Shown here in pieces: positions 1-8,633 of a stretch of 64,000 nt of DNA. How positions within the stretch are numbered: position 1 is the first letter of the stretch; each line of letters starts with the position of its first letter. Under the pieces are notes generated by a model that did not search any database, had not been told where the DNA came from, and saw only the letters and a list, made by a program, of their open reading frames with translations. The DNA comes from Sorangium aterium (lineage in GTDB: Bacteria; Myxococcota_A; Polyangia; Polyangiales; Polyangiaceae), in NCBI RefSeq assembly GCF_028368935.1, contig NZ_JAQNDK010000006.1, positions 401,001 through 465,000 of the forward strand. The letters are read 5' to 3'. A program made the position numbers and the translations under genes.

Positions 1-313
1 CCGCAGAGACGCGTTGGAACGGCCCGCCGGTTCGCGGACGTTGTTTCTTTGCGGGCGACGCAGCGGCGGTGACGACGCCGCTCGGCGGACAGGGAATGAC
101 GTGTGCGCTCGAGCACGTGACCGCCCTCCTTGGCATGTCCATCTTCACCGCGGCTTTGACCCCGGCGCGGCTCTGGCTGTTACCGAGCAGGCTGCTTGAT
201 GGCCGGAAGATCCGGCTCCGTGATGGCCATCGTCGACCCGGATCTCCGCTCACCGCGATTGCAGCGAGGCGAGGCACCGGGGTGACTGCGGTGGTCGCAG
301 AGCGCCGGTGCGT
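1..313. other. No gene recognised at window edge
   Basis: GC-rich sequence beyond the last gene of the transposon-like unit. Short open frames occur on both strands but none has a recognisable domain or a convincing ribosome site. One end of the mobile element may lie here; I could not find a terminal inverted repeat matching the other side. Confidence 0.4.
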
Positions 314-571
314 TCAGTCGGTGTGGAGGGGGAGGCGGTCATCGCCGTCGAGGACGGCGTGGTAGCGAGCGAGAGCGTGGTCGAGCCGATCGAGGTAGTG
401 GAGCACGACGTCGACGGCGTAGAGGCGAGGGCAAAGCGGATCCGGGTCGCTCGGGTAGGGCGCGGTGAGCGCGTCGCGGGCGAGCGCGAGGGAAACGACG
501 AGGGCGGCGACTGCGCTGCCCTCGACGTCACCGCGCCGCGTGTCCCCCTCGGCCAGGGGGGCGGGGTTCAT
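314..571 (-). CDS. Small protein of unknown function, last gene of the transposon-like unit
   Basis: Encodes 85 residues with no family I recognise. It contains an alanine/leucine-rich helix-prone stretch around residues 20-35 and an acidic C-terminus. Its ATG overlaps the stop codon of the upstream ATPase gene by four bases, the same arrangement that joins the ATPase to the transposase. This suggests translational coupling and that the frame is real. It may be an accessory or target-interaction factor of the element, but that is a guess from position only. Confidence 0.5.
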   Translation of the reverse strand: MNPAPLAEGDTRRGDVEGSAVAALVVSLALARDALTAPYPSDPDPLCPRLYAVDVVLHYLDRLDHALARYHAVLDGDDRLPLHTD

Positions 572-1383
572 CCGGGCTCCTCTGCGTCCAGTTGCAGGAT
601 GCGGCTGAAGACATCGCGCTCGACGAGCTTGCGCTTCTTGCGCGCAGCGGCTCGAAGAGCGGCCGTGGCGAGTCGGTCGGTGTCGCGCAGGCTGCCGGCG
701 GCCGCCTCGTGCAGCATCGCGATCGCGTCGGTGGTGAAGAGCTCTTTCGCGCAGCCGACTCGGTTGAGACGTACACGCAGATAGTCGGCCGTATCGTCCG
801 GCGTGAGCGGATCGATGGTCAATCGGTAATGGAGGCGCGAATACAGGGAGCGATTGCGGCGCACGCGGAGCCGCTCGCCGAGCTCGGGCAAGCCAAGCAA
901 CACGAGCGAAAGCAATGCGCGGCTATCCCAGGCGTAATTAAGGAGTATGTGAAGATGATCGAGTGTATCCTGATGAAGTAGATGGGCCTCATCGAGGACG
1001 AAGACCGGAAATACTCGTTCCTTCGCGAGTTCCTCGACGTGCGTGCTGACCGCGTAGAAGACGTCTCCAGCGGTGCTGCAGCGCGCGAGACCGAGCGCCA
1101 GACAGAGCTGGCGATAGAAGTCCCGGCGTCCAAGCGTCACGTTGGCGCAGTAGGTCAAGCGAAACGTCTGCGGCGAAAGGGCATGACGGAGCGCGCGGAG
1201 GAGACACGTCTTGCCAACGCCTGGGTCACCAGCGAGGAGCACGCTCTTTCTGGCGTGCACCGCTTCGATGAGCATCTCGAGTATCGCCTGCTTGGACGGA
1301 GGGAGCCAGAGCTCGCCGTCTTCGACCTCCTTTGAAAATGGCTCTGCGGTGAAGCTGAAGTAGCTACAAAAGTCCATGGTCAT
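568..1383 (-). CDS. ExeA/TnsC-type AAA+ ATPase, transposition helper
   Basis: 271 residues of an AAA+ ATPase like those beside integrase-type transposases (ExeA, TniB/TnsC, MuB family). Walker A is GDPGVGKT near residue 50, Walker B is VFVLDEAH near residue 126, and a downstream RNRSLYSRLHYR stretch probably carries the arginine finger or sensor. The N-terminal FSFTAEPFSKE motif is typical of ExeA-like proteins. The ATG overlaps the transposase stop by ATGA, so both come from one message. Expected role: ATP-dependent target selection and activation of the transposase. A general secretion ExeA role is unlikely given the transposase neighbour. Confidence 0.85.
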   Translation of the reverse strand: MTMDFCSYFSFTAEPFSKEVEDGELWLPPSKQAILEMLIEAVHARKSVLLAGDPGVGKTCLLRALRHALSPQTFRLTYCANVTLGRRDFYRQLCLALGLARCSTAGDVFYAVSTHVEELAKERVFPVFVLDEAHLLHQDTLDHLHILLNYAWDSRALLSLVLLGLPELGERLRVRRNRSLYSRLHYRLTIDPLTPDDTADYLRVRLNRVGCAKELFTTDAIAMLHEAAAGSLRDTDRLATAALRAAARKKRKLVERDVFSRILQLDAEEPG

Positions 1384-2729
1384 TCCTCCTCGCCATCGCG
1401 GGGCGTTCGTCCGAGAGCCTTGTCCAGAAGCGTTTTCGGCGGGTCGAAGGGCACCCGCGCCTCGTGCGCGACATCAAGGTTGCAGGCCGGCCGCGGGCGA
1501 CGGGCGTTCTTCACCGGATCGACCCGGTGCAGGGCGAAGCGTTTGCCCTCGTGTTCGATCCAGGGCGGCTCGTTCGGCGTGACGAGGCACCGCGACACCG
1601 TGACGAGGTGGCCGGCGAGGAAGCCGAGATCGGTCTCCCAATCCTCTCCATCCATCGAGAGCGTGCTGTCGCGTCGGACGCGCCGACGGGCCTGGGTCGT
1701 GAGCGCGTCGCGGAGCTTCCGCTCGTCGAGGTTGTCGGTGACGTGGGGATACCCCTCGTACACCTGCGCGGGGGATTTGCCGAAGAGCGCCGCGTGCGGT
1801 GTGCGGTGGTAGTGCTCGTCGACCCAGGCGTAGAGCCGGACGTTGAGGTCGTGCAGCGAGCCGAGCGCTCCGGTGAAGTCCACGCACCTCTCTCGCAACG
1901 TCCTCCAGAAGCGCTCCATCTTGCCGCGCGCGGGGGCGTCGTACGGACGGGCGTGGATCAGGGTAGTGCCGAGTCGCTCACACGCCAGGTGCAAGGTGTG
2001 CCCGCGGTAGGTCGAGCCGTTATCCAGGTAGAGGGCGTCGGGAGCGCCATGTTTGCGCAGTGCTCGGATGAAGAGCGCCAGCATGTCGACCTCCCGCTCG
2101 GCGCTCATCGCCTCGATCGCGAGGATGTACCGGGAGGCGTCGTCGAGCAGCGCGTGGATCCGCACCGGCGCCACGCTGCCGCCAACGAGGATCGGTGACA
2201 CATGACACACGTCGCCGTGCCACAGAGCGCCGGGGTGCTCGGCCTGCCAGCGCAACCGCACCTTGCCGCCCGTGCGATCGCGCAGCGCGACGCGATCAAG
2301 GCGGTGTTCGGCGTACAGGCGTCGCACCGTGGTGGCGGAGATGGCCTCCTTGTCGATCCGGCCCGCCGCGATCAGCGTGTCGAGGATGAGCGAGACCGAG
2401 GCGCTCGGGTGCTCTTCTCGAATGTCGAGCAGCATCTGCCGTTGCTCGGGGGTGAGCTCGCGCGCCCGTCCCTTGTCCTTGCGGGGCTTGGGACGCAAGC
2501 CTTCGAGACCTTCGGTCTTGTACGCGTAGTACCAACGCTCGAGCGTGGGGACCGAGTAAGTGCGCGGAGAATGGGCGCGCGGTGGGCGAAACCGCTGTTT
2601 GCTCAGGTCGGCGAGCGCTTCGGCGAGCTCTCCCCGGTCGAGCTCGCGGTGCATGAGCGAGCCGATGATCTCACTGCGATAGAGCGCTACCGCTTCCGCG
2701 TGGTCCTTCGGCTTGAGGGGGTCTTGCAC
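1380..2729 (-). CDS. DDE (rve integrase-fold) transposase
   Basis: About 449 residues. An N-terminal helix-turn-helix region (SVPTLERWYYAYKTEGLEGL) is followed by an rve domain. The catalytic triad is visible: Asp in WHGDVCHV, Asp in LYLDNGSTY and Glu in GKMERFWRTLRE. The C-terminus holds a beta-barrel-like region. I chose the GTG at 2729 because a GGAAAGGA ribosome site lies about seven bases upstream; a TTG 57 bases earlier is possible. The gene overlaps the downstream ATPase by ATGA. It should catalyse strand transfer of the element, and the frame is intact. Confidence 0.88.
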   Translation of the reverse strand: MQDPLKPKDHAEAVALYRSEIIGSLMHRELDRGELAEALADLSKQRFRPPRAHSPRTYSVPTLERWYYAYKTEGLEGLRPKPRKDKGRARELTPEQRQMLLDIREEHPSASVSLILDTLIAAGRIDKEAISATTVRRLYAEHRLDRVALRDRTGGKVRLRWQAEHPGALWHGDVCHVSPILVGGSVAPVRIHALLDDASRYILAIEAMSAEREVDMLALFIRALRKHGAPDALYLDNGSTYRGHTLHLACERLGTTLIHARPYDAPARGKMERFWRTLRERCVDFTGALGSLHDLNVRLYAWVDEHYHRTPHAALFGKSPAQVYEGYPHVTDNLDERKLRDALTTQARRRVRRDSTLSMDGEDWETDLGFLAGHLVTVSRCLVTPNEPPWIEHEGKRFALHRVDPVKNARRPRPACNLDVAHEARVPFDPPKTLLDKALGRTPRDGEEE

Positions 2730-2855
2730 GTCGTGTCCTTTCCGGACCGGTGACACCGCACCGGCCGCACAGCCATCCAAGCGCAAGGCGCTCCGCCGAC
2801 CGAGGATCCAGCCGGGTGGAGCCCGACATGAGCCCGAGAAGCGGGCCGCTCGCCA

Positions 2856-3464
2856 TCACGCAGCTCGCGCGGCGCCGGCCATGACGGCGGCCTCGAGGAC
2901 CTCGGCCGCAAAAGGCGCCATCGCGACGAGCGTCATCGCGGCCCGCTCGGCCCGCTGCCGCAGCGAAGCAGCAAGGGGACTGGGGCGGACTGACGGAAAG
3001 AGGCGCCCCTGGTCGATGGCGCGTAACCAGCGCCGCACGGTCGCCCAGCTGTCGGCATCGAAGCTGGCAGACCAGGGGCTGACACGCCGCCGCACCTCGA
3101 TGAGCGCTGCACTGGCGATGCCGACGAGCAGCAGGGCCAGACCGATCGCCGTCGCGGCGAAGTGCCGTCGCGGTGCGACGCCCCGCGGTACGACCGTGAT
3201 CGTCGCGCCGCAGCGGCGGCATCGATAACGGCGCACCTCGATCGTGACGAGCCCGCCGCGCTCGCCGGCAGCCAGCGGCCCGCGTACCTGCCGGGACCGC
3301 GAGCCGTGACCCCACAGCCCCAACCCGCCCCCCAGCGGGCAAGCCGCGGCACCGCAACGCGGGCAGCGGGCTGGCCGCGCGCGATCTACGGTGGGCGGTG
3401 AAGCGAGCCAGCCTTTGACATCGAGGTCCAGATGGACGATCTGTTGAGGGCTCCGCTCTTTCAA
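2856..3464 (-). CDS. Zinc-ribbon transposition-associated protein
   Basis: 202 residues. A Cys4 zinc-ribbon region is visible near the N-terminus (ARCPRCGAAAC) with a second CxxC pair further on (RYRCRRCGATIT). A hydrophobic segment follows (AIGLALLLVGIASAALI) and then a helical part with a W..VRRWL motif like a helix-turn-helix. Such proteins accompany rve-transposase/ATPase pairs in myxobacterial and other genomes, probably as end-binding factors; that role is inferred from context. About 130 bp separate it from the transposase start. Confidence 0.65.
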   Translation of the reverse strand: MKERSPQQIVHLDLDVKGWLASPPTVDRARPARCPRCGAAACPLGGGLGLWGHGSRSRQVRGPLAAGERGGLVTIEVRRYRCRRCGATITVVPRGVAPRRHFAATAIGLALLLVGIASAALIEVRRRVSPWSASFDADSWATVRRWLRAIDQGRLFPSVRPSPLAASLRQRAERAAMTLVAMAPFAAEVLEAAVMAGAARAA

Positions 3465-4312
3465 GCGATTCGGAGCACGACGGGAGGGGGCACGCGGCCA
3501 AACGAGCTCCTCCCGTCGCCTATTTTGTGGCCCGCGCCGCGCCGATGCTCCGCTCCTGTCGCTGACCTACCCCGTTCGTGACGCGGACGGGCGAGGAGTC
3601 GTGCTGGTAATTTTCGGGAGACGAAGGGAATGCGCGCTCCCTCTTTTCCTGTGCACCCGCATTCGACCGACGCGATCGTGCTCAGGAGGAGCTACGCTGA
3701 GAATTTGATCGAACGCGGCGCAATGCATCGCCGGAGAAGGTCCTGGCAGCTTGCTGCCCCCGGACAACGTCGCCATCGACCATGATCCGCCTCGGCGATG
3801 GTGCGCTGCGGTGAGCCGGCCGCCCCGCCATCAAAGAGCTGGCTCGACAAGCGCATCATCGGCATCAACGACGGTGCTCAGTAACACTCTGGCGAGCGCA
3901 GCGGGAATACGCTGCTGCGGTGGCGCGCTCCTATCAGCGCGCAAATGCATTGAATTTCGTTCTGTACCACGTCTTCTTCTCGCGAGAGCGGTTCGTCCAG
4001 CGGATCTCGCGGAATGTGGTCAGGCGTTGGGCCATCGATACATCCCTGGCCGACCTCGCGGGTCGGCTCTTTTCCGGAATCGATGCCCGTGGTCCCACGG
4101 TGTCGGAATTTCTTCGTGCGTTGGGAGTGCTCAATTCGCTACGCCTCTCGCGGTCAATTCTTGCGACGCCGCGACGTGAATCTTGTGACACTACCCCAGG
4201 GGCCACTTCAGCCCGGCGCACGCTCCGCTCATGCGTGGGCATCACCATGTCTGCACCGGTTGGTGCGCCCATGCACGCCATCAATAGATCGAATCAAATA
4301 GGAGTGAGTGGA
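3465..4312. other. Long intergenic region between mobile unit and sterol-type island
   Basis: About 850 bp without a recognisable gene. GC content drops relative to the mobile unit. An in-frame extension upstream of the next gene is open from about 3920, but its translation resembles nothing I know and lacks a good ribosome site. The other end of the mobile element and the promoter of the following operon probably lie here; I cannot place either with confidence. Confidence 0.5.
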
Positions 4313-4738
4313 ATGAATGCGACCGCCCATTCCCCGGAAGACTGTCACAGACTGTTTGTGACGTACGCCCAAGCACGCGATCTCGACGGACTCGTGAGCC
4401 TTTTCGACGACAACGCGCTTCTCGTCGTGCCCTCGGCAAGCCTGGATGTCGCGGCGGCGAAGGCCGCGCCCGAGGTGCGAGGTAAGGAATCCTTGCGCGA
4501 CAACTTGAATACATTCCTCTCCCGGAATCCGACGTTCGTTATCGATGACACCAAAGTCCACCAGACCGGCGACATCGCTTTGGTGAGCTCGGTGTGGAGG
4601 GTGGAAGGGGAGCGACCCGGTGGCGCGAAGCTGCAGATGGCCCACATCAACAGCTCGGTGATGCGTCGGCAGCCGGACGGCTCCTGGTGCATCGTCATCA
4701 ATTGGACGGCCGTAGACGAACGCGGCTCGTGCGCATAG
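4313..4738 (+). CDS. NTF2-fold protein (SnoaL/SgcJ-like)
   Basis: 141 residues with the nuclear-transport-factor-2 pattern: an N-terminal helix (CHRLFVTYAQARDLDGLVSLF), DDNALLVVPS, a GKESLRDNL helix and a C-terminal sheet ending SWCIVINWTA. It resembles SgcJ/EcaC and DUF4440 proteins. The fold includes ketosteroid isomerases, epoxide hydrolases and polyketide cyclases, so a steroid-modifying role in this island is possible but unproven. The start at 4313 has GGAGTG eight bases upstream; the frame is open further upstream without support. It lies 22 bp before the methyltransferase-like gene, probably in the same operon. Confidence 0.75.
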   Translation: MNATAHSPEDCHRLFVTYAQARDLDGLVSLFDDNALLVVPSASLDVAAAKAAPEVRGKESLRDNLNTFLSRNPTFVIDDTKVHQTGDIALVSSVWRVEGERPGGAKLQMAHINSSVMRRQPDGSWCIVINWTAVDERGSCA

Positions 4739-4760
4739 AAGTCATCTGAAGGTCTGCTCC

Positions 4761-5471
4761 ATGGGCATGACGGCTGCTGTTTCGCCTGGCGCTCGAGCCC
4801 TTCGGCACACGCCCCGCCTTCGGGTGCGGCGTGTCGCCAACCTTCTTCATAACGGAGCCACCCGCGCAGCCCACTACCGGCACGTCATGCCGGTGTGCTA
4901 CGAGCGCGTCACGAGCATATACACCCGGATTTGGGGAGAATCGTTCCACTTCGCGTCGTTCCGGCCGGGAGAAACCCTCGCGGAGGGTATCCGCTCCAGC
5001 GAAACCAAGCTCGCGGATGCGGGGGAATTGGGGCCCGGTAAGTTCTACGTGCCGGATCGAGCCGCGCTCTTCGGGCAATGCGCGCGTGTGCTTCGATCTG
5101 GAGGAAAGTACGTCGCCCATGACTGGTTCATGCGCAACCGCCTCGACGCCGAGGAGCAGCGCGGGCACATCGCGCCGCTCTGCCGTTTCCACGGCATCCC
5201 CGGCCCCGGCTCGCTGTCGGCGACACGATCGACGCTGGATGCCACCGGGTTCGATACGCTTCATTTTTGCGCCATTGCGGAGGACAGCGGCATCCTGCGG
5301 AAGTGGAAATTGATCGAACAGCGAATCGTCAATGGACTTCGCCGATATTCGCCGAAGCTGATCCCGCGGACCCGTCGGACGCTCGTGGACGGCGGCTACG
5401 CGCTGCTCGACGGCATCCGTGCCAACGCGTTCGTGATCGCCTGCGGCATTGCGGAGAAAGGAGAGCAGTGA
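4761..5471 (+). CDS. Sterol C-24 methyltransferase-like protein lacking the SAM-binding core
   Basis: 236 residues. Residues about 48-70 (CYERVTSIYTRIWGESFHFA) match the N-terminal signature of Erg6/SMT-type sterol methyltransferases. From about residue 95 on, the sequence matches the C-terminal half (ALFGQCARVLRSGGKYVAHDW). Between them, where family members carry the VLDVGCGxGG SAM-binding motif and some 65-70 residues of Rossmann core, the protein jumps directly from GELGPGK to FYVPDRA (junction near 5040). The frame stays open. As written it cannot bind SAM in the usual way and is probably inactive, though it may be translated. It overlaps the next gene by one base (TGATG). Confidence 0.75.
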   Translation: MGMTAAVSPGARALRHTPRLRVRRVANLLHNGATRAAHYRHVMPVCYERVTSIYTRIWGESFHFASFRPGETLAEGIRSSETKLADAGELGPGKFYVPDRAALFGQCARVLRSGGKYVAHDWFMRNRLDAEEQRGHIAPLCRFHGIPGPGSLSATRSTLDATGFDTLHFCAIAEDSGILRKWKLIEQRIVNGLRRYSPKLIPRTRRTLVDGGYALLDGIRANAFVIACGIAEKGEQ

Positions 5472-6517
5472 TGACAACGCTGGTCACGGGGGCGACCGGC
5501 TTCATCGGCGGCAATCTCGTCCGACGCTTGGTCCGAGACGGCCACCGGGTCCGCGCGTTCGTGCGCCCGTCCGCCGACACTTCGGCGCTCGACGGCCTAC
5601 CCGTTGAGCGAGTCGAAGGAGATCTCCGATCACCGGCCTCGGTGAGCGCTGCGCTGAGCGGGTGCGAACGCGTATTTCATTGCGGAGCGAAAATCTCCGT
5701 CGCCAGCCGGGGCGCCGAGGTGATGCGTGAGCTCTTCGAGACGAATGTCCTCGGGACCATTCATGTGGTTCGGGCCGCGCTCGCCCACGGCGTCAAGCGC
5801 GTGGTGGTGACGAGCTCGCAGAGCACGGTCGGCATTATCGACGACCAGCCCGGGACTGAGCGGACGCCGTTCGATCCCCTGGAGCGCCGGCTACCGTACG
5901 CGCTTACCAAGAGTGCAGCGGAGCAGGAGACTTTGCGCGCGATGGTTGATGGTCTCGACGTGGTGATCGCGATCTCCACGACTGTCGTCGGTGCTGGCGA
6001 TTTCCGTCCGTCGCGCCTCGGTCGCGCGATTCTTGAGGTTATGCGTGGTCGGATGCGCGCCTACATCCCGGGTGGAATCGAGTGCGTTACAACCGACGAC
6101 ATCGTGGACGGGCATGTATTAGCTATGGAGAAAGGCCGGAGAGGGCAACGGTACATCTTCTCGTCCGGGTTCCTGACCATCGACGACATCCTAGACGTGG
6201 CCAGCGAGACGAGCGGCTGTCGAAGACCCTCGCTACGGTTCCCGCCCATGGCGATCGCAGCGCTGGCGCGTGCGTGTGATGCCCTGATGCTGCCAGATAT
6301 CGATCGCCCATTCACCTCGGGCGCAGTGAGCCTCCTGCGCAGCGCACGCCGGGTCGACTGCATAAAGGCGGTGAGCGAACTCGGGTTCCGTCCATCAGAT
6401 CCACGGGCGGGAGTCGCCGATGCGTGCTCCTGGTTCATCCGCCGTGGCCTCGCACCGGAGGCGGTGCGCCTGCCGCGGGCTCACCAGACAGATACCCACC
6501 TCGGGAGGCAAGAATGA
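5471..6517 (+). CDS. NAD(P)-dependent SDR, 3beta-hydroxysteroid dehydrogenase/epimerase-like
   Basis: 348 residues of an extended short-chain dehydrogenase. The N-terminal GATGFIGG is the nucleotide-binding glycine motif, DGHRVRAFVRP follows, and TSSQSTVG...YALTK supplies the Ser/Tyr/Lys catalytic set. Closest families by pattern are HpnA-like and 3beta-HSD/sterol-4alpha-carboxylate decarboxylase-like enzymes. Beside Rieske oxygenases and a triterpene cyclase, it could play the SdmB-like role in C-4 demethylation (oxidative decarboxylation of a 4-carboxysterol); this is inference from context. It is joined to its neighbours by TGATG and ATGA overlaps. Confidence 0.82.
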   Translation: MTTLVTGATGFIGGNLVRRLVRDGHRVRAFVRPSADTSALDGLPVERVEGDLRSPASVSAALSGCERVFHCGAKISVASRGAEVMRELFETNVLGTIHVVRAALAHGVKRVVVTSSQSTVGIIDDQPGTERTPFDPLERRLPYALTKSAAEQETLRAMVDGLDVVIAISTTVVGAGDFRPSRLGRAILEVMRGRMRAYIPGGIECVTTDDIVDGHVLAMEKGRRGQRYIFSSGFLTIDDILDVASETSGCRRPSLRFPPMAIAALARACDALMLPDIDRPFTSGAVSLLRSARRVDCIKAVSELGFRPSDPRAGVADACSWFIRRGLAPEAVRLPRAHQTDTHLGRQE

Positions 6518-7641
6518 GTTTCCACTATCAGCCCCTTCTGGCCGACCACGCGAAGCCGCCGTCGTTCGAGGAAGCGCGGCTCATCCGCCAGCAGGCGCGC
6601 GCCACCGGCCTGCATCCAGACTACTGGTACCCCGTCGCGCGCAGCGGCGCCGTTCGTCCCGGTCAGGTGATCAGCGTACGGTTCTGGGGTCGGGACATCG
6701 CCATCTTTCGTGGCGAGGACGGGCGCGTCCGTGCGCTGGAGGACCGGTGTCCGCATCGCGCCGTCAAGCTGAGCCTCGGCAATGTGAACGCGAACGACCT
6801 CGTGTGCGGTTATCACGGCTGGCGGATTGGGGAGAGCGGCCGTTTGGTAGGTGTCGGCCACGAGCTGTTCGGTCGCCGACTGCCCGTGTGCGGAGTCGAT
6901 GCGTTCCCTGTGCAGGAGAGGCACGATCTGATCTGGATCTTTCCTGGAAACGCATCAAATTCCTCAAGCCAATCGATCCCCGCGATACCAGAGTTGGAAT
7001 GTGAGCATCCCTGGCCCTGCGCACGGATCGACATGGTGTTCCGAGCGCATCATTCCATCTTGGCCGAGAACATCAACGATTTTACGCACGCGTATCTGCA
7101 TCGCAGATACAATCCTTTCGTCGGCGCGACGATCGACAAGTGCGAGGAGATCGGCGACAAGGCGCATATTAGCTACGCGACGCTGACTGGGCAGGGGCGA
7201 TTCTCCAAATACTTCGTTGACCGCTCCCGGTTCGCGACGGATCGTACGGATCTGTCCTACGAGTACCCGCATCATTTTGCCAGCACGCGCGGACTGATCA
7301 AGAGCTGGGCGTTTGTTCTTCCCATTGATTCCCGCACCACGCAAGCGTTCTTCCTCTTCTACTTCGGAGCCATCCGGCTCCCGCTGCTGCCCTTCCAGTC
7401 TCCGCGATGGCTGACGAACCTGATCATCCAGAGCGGCAAAAATCTGACCATCCGTCCGATCCTGGAACAGGATCGGATGGCTATCGAGGCCGAGCAATGC
7501 GGATACGAACGCCACTTTGCGATGCCTGCGCTCGAGCTGAGTCCGGCAATTCTGCTGATCCAGCGCCTAATGATCCGGAAGTGGAAAGAATATGTCACGG
7601 GTGCTGCCGCGCCGACGGAGAGCTCGGAGGAGACGCCATGA
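6514..7641 (+). CDS. Rieske non-haem iron oxygenase, alpha subunit type (first of two)
   Basis: 375 residues. The Rieske [2Fe-2S] ligands are CPH near residue 80 and CGYHGW 16 residues later. The mononuclear iron site is ENINDFTHAYLH near residue 185, giving Asp and two His. The C-terminal third is a hydrophobic substrate domain (FFLFYFGAIRLPLLPF). Such enzymes hydroxylate or oxidise ring systems using an electron-transfer partner, which is not in this window. With the adjacent SDR and cyclase, oxidation of a triterpene methyl group is plausible. The ATG at 6514 overlaps the previous stop by ATGA and has GGGAGG upstream. Confidence 0.85.
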   Translation: MSFHYQPLLADHAKPPSFEEARLIRQQARATGLHPDYWYPVARSGAVRPGQVISVRFWGRDIAIFRGEDGRVRALEDRCPHRAVKLSLGNVNANDLVCGYHGWRIGESGRLVGVGHELFGRRLPVCGVDAFPVQERHDLIWIFPGNASNSSSQSIPAIPELECEHPWPCARIDMVFRAHHSILAENINDFTHAYLHRRYNPFVGATIDKCEEIGDKAHISYATLTGQGRFSKYFVDRSRFATDRTDLSYEYPHHFASTRGLIKSWAFVLPIDSRTTQAFFLFYFGAIRLPLLPFQSPRWLTNLIIQSGKNLTIRPILEQDRMAIEAEQCGYERHFAMPALELSPAILLIQRLMIRKWKEYVTGAAAPTESSEETP

Positions 7642-8633
7642 CCCAACGATTCCCTTTCTCTCCCTATCCAACCGGCTGGTACCGGGTTGCCTATACTGAC
7701 GAGTTGCGCGTGGGGCAGGTAGTGCCTCTGCAGTATTTTGGTAAGGCGCTCGTGCTGTTCCGCACGACCGATGGCCGAGCGCATGTCCTAGACGCCCACT
7801 GCCCCCATCTGGGTGCGCACCTGGGCATAGGTGGGACGGTCGTCGGTGAAACGATCCGATGTCCGTTCCACGGCTGGCGATTCGACGGGAGCGGCAGGTG
7901 TTCCCACGACGTGCCGTGCGCGAAGGTTCCCGGCTGGACGGTCGAGGAGATCAACGGCGTCATCTTTGCCTACCACGATGTGCACGGAAAGGCGCCATCG
8001 TGGCATGTTCCGCCCCATCCCGAGCTCCATTCGGCCGACTGGACGCGCATGCGCGTCATCGGCCGTTGGCGTGTCCGCACCCACGTCCAGGAACTCAACG
8101 AGAACGGGGTCGACCTAGCGCATTACACGGTCGTCCACGGAGTCGCCTTCGAGCGCACTCTCGATGATTCGGTCGAGACCGACGGGCCGCTGCTCACTTT
8201 TCGGATGACTCCGCGCTACCGGCAGAAGATCCTGTCGTCATTCCTGCCAGCGGCCCGCGGGTCGCTGGAGATCCGCTACTACGGACTGGGGACGGCATAT
8301 GCGCGTGTGCACGTCGAATCGGTGGTGAAGGTCGCATTCACAGTCATGACTCTTCTCACGCCCATAGACGATGACCACGTCGACATCCACATGACGATGA
8401 GTATGCGGAAGCTATGGAGCCCGCTCGCCACGCGTTGGATGTTCTCGCAGCTGAGCAGACAGAGTGTGGCCGCTCTTACCGAGGACGTCCCAATCCTGGA
8501 GAACAAGATCTACCGCAGCGCGCCGCTCTACGGCAAGGGCGACGGTCAGATCGCTCGCTTCAGGCGCTGGGCCACGCAGTTCTACGCAGAAACCGAAAAT
8601 GAGAGAAAGGCGGTTGCAGATGGCGAACGCTGA
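7638..8633 (+). CDS. Rieske oxygenase of the KshA/DAF-36/Neverland type (second of two)
   Basis: 331 residues. CPHLGAHLG...CPFHGWRF (17-residue spacing) is the Rieske motif in the form found in 3-ketosteroid 9alpha-hydroxylase KshA, cholesterol 7-desaturase DAF-36/Neverland and bacterial sterol C-4 demethylase SdmA. The iron site is NENGVDLAHYTVVHG (Asp, two His). A steroid or triterpenoid substrate is therefore better supported here than for the first Rieske protein. The position attacked cannot be read from sequence. It starts by ATGA overlap with the first Rieske gene and overlaps the cyclase start by 14 bases. Confidence 0.87.
   Translation: MTQRFPFSPYPTGWYRVAYTDELRVGQVVPLQYFGKALVLFRTTDGRAHVLDAHCPHLGAHLGIGGTVVGETIRCPFHGWRFDGSGRCSHDVPCAKVPGWTVEEINGVIFAYHDVHGKAPSWHVPPHPELHSADWTRMRVIGRWRVRTHVQELNENGVDLAHYTVVHGVAFERTLDDSVETDGPLLTFRMTPRYRQKILSSFLPAARGSLEIRYYGLGTAYARVHVESVVKVAFTVMTLLTPIDDDHVDIHMTMSMRKLWSPLATRWMFSQLSRQSVAALTEDVPILENKIYRSAPLYGKGDGQIARFRRWATQFYAETENERKAVADGER

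Larger units (their letters stand above)
314..3464 (-). mobile_element. Transposon-like unit: zinc-ribbon protein, DDE transposase, ExeA-type ATPase, small ORF
   Basis: Four minus-strand genes form a compact unit. The transposase and ATPase overlap by ATGA, and so do the ATPase and the final 85-residue ORF. An integrase-fold DDE transposase followed by an AAA+ ATPase is the core of Tn552/Tn5053/Mu-like transposition systems (family knowledge). The limits given are those of the coding region; terminal inverted repeats and target duplication were not located, so the true ends are unknown. No disabling mutation is visible in the three larger genes. Confidence 0.7.

Noticed and set aside
3920-4312. 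N-terminal extension of the NTF2-fold protein
   Set aside because: The start at 4313 has a good ribosome site and gives the family length; the extension resembles nothing and is not supported.
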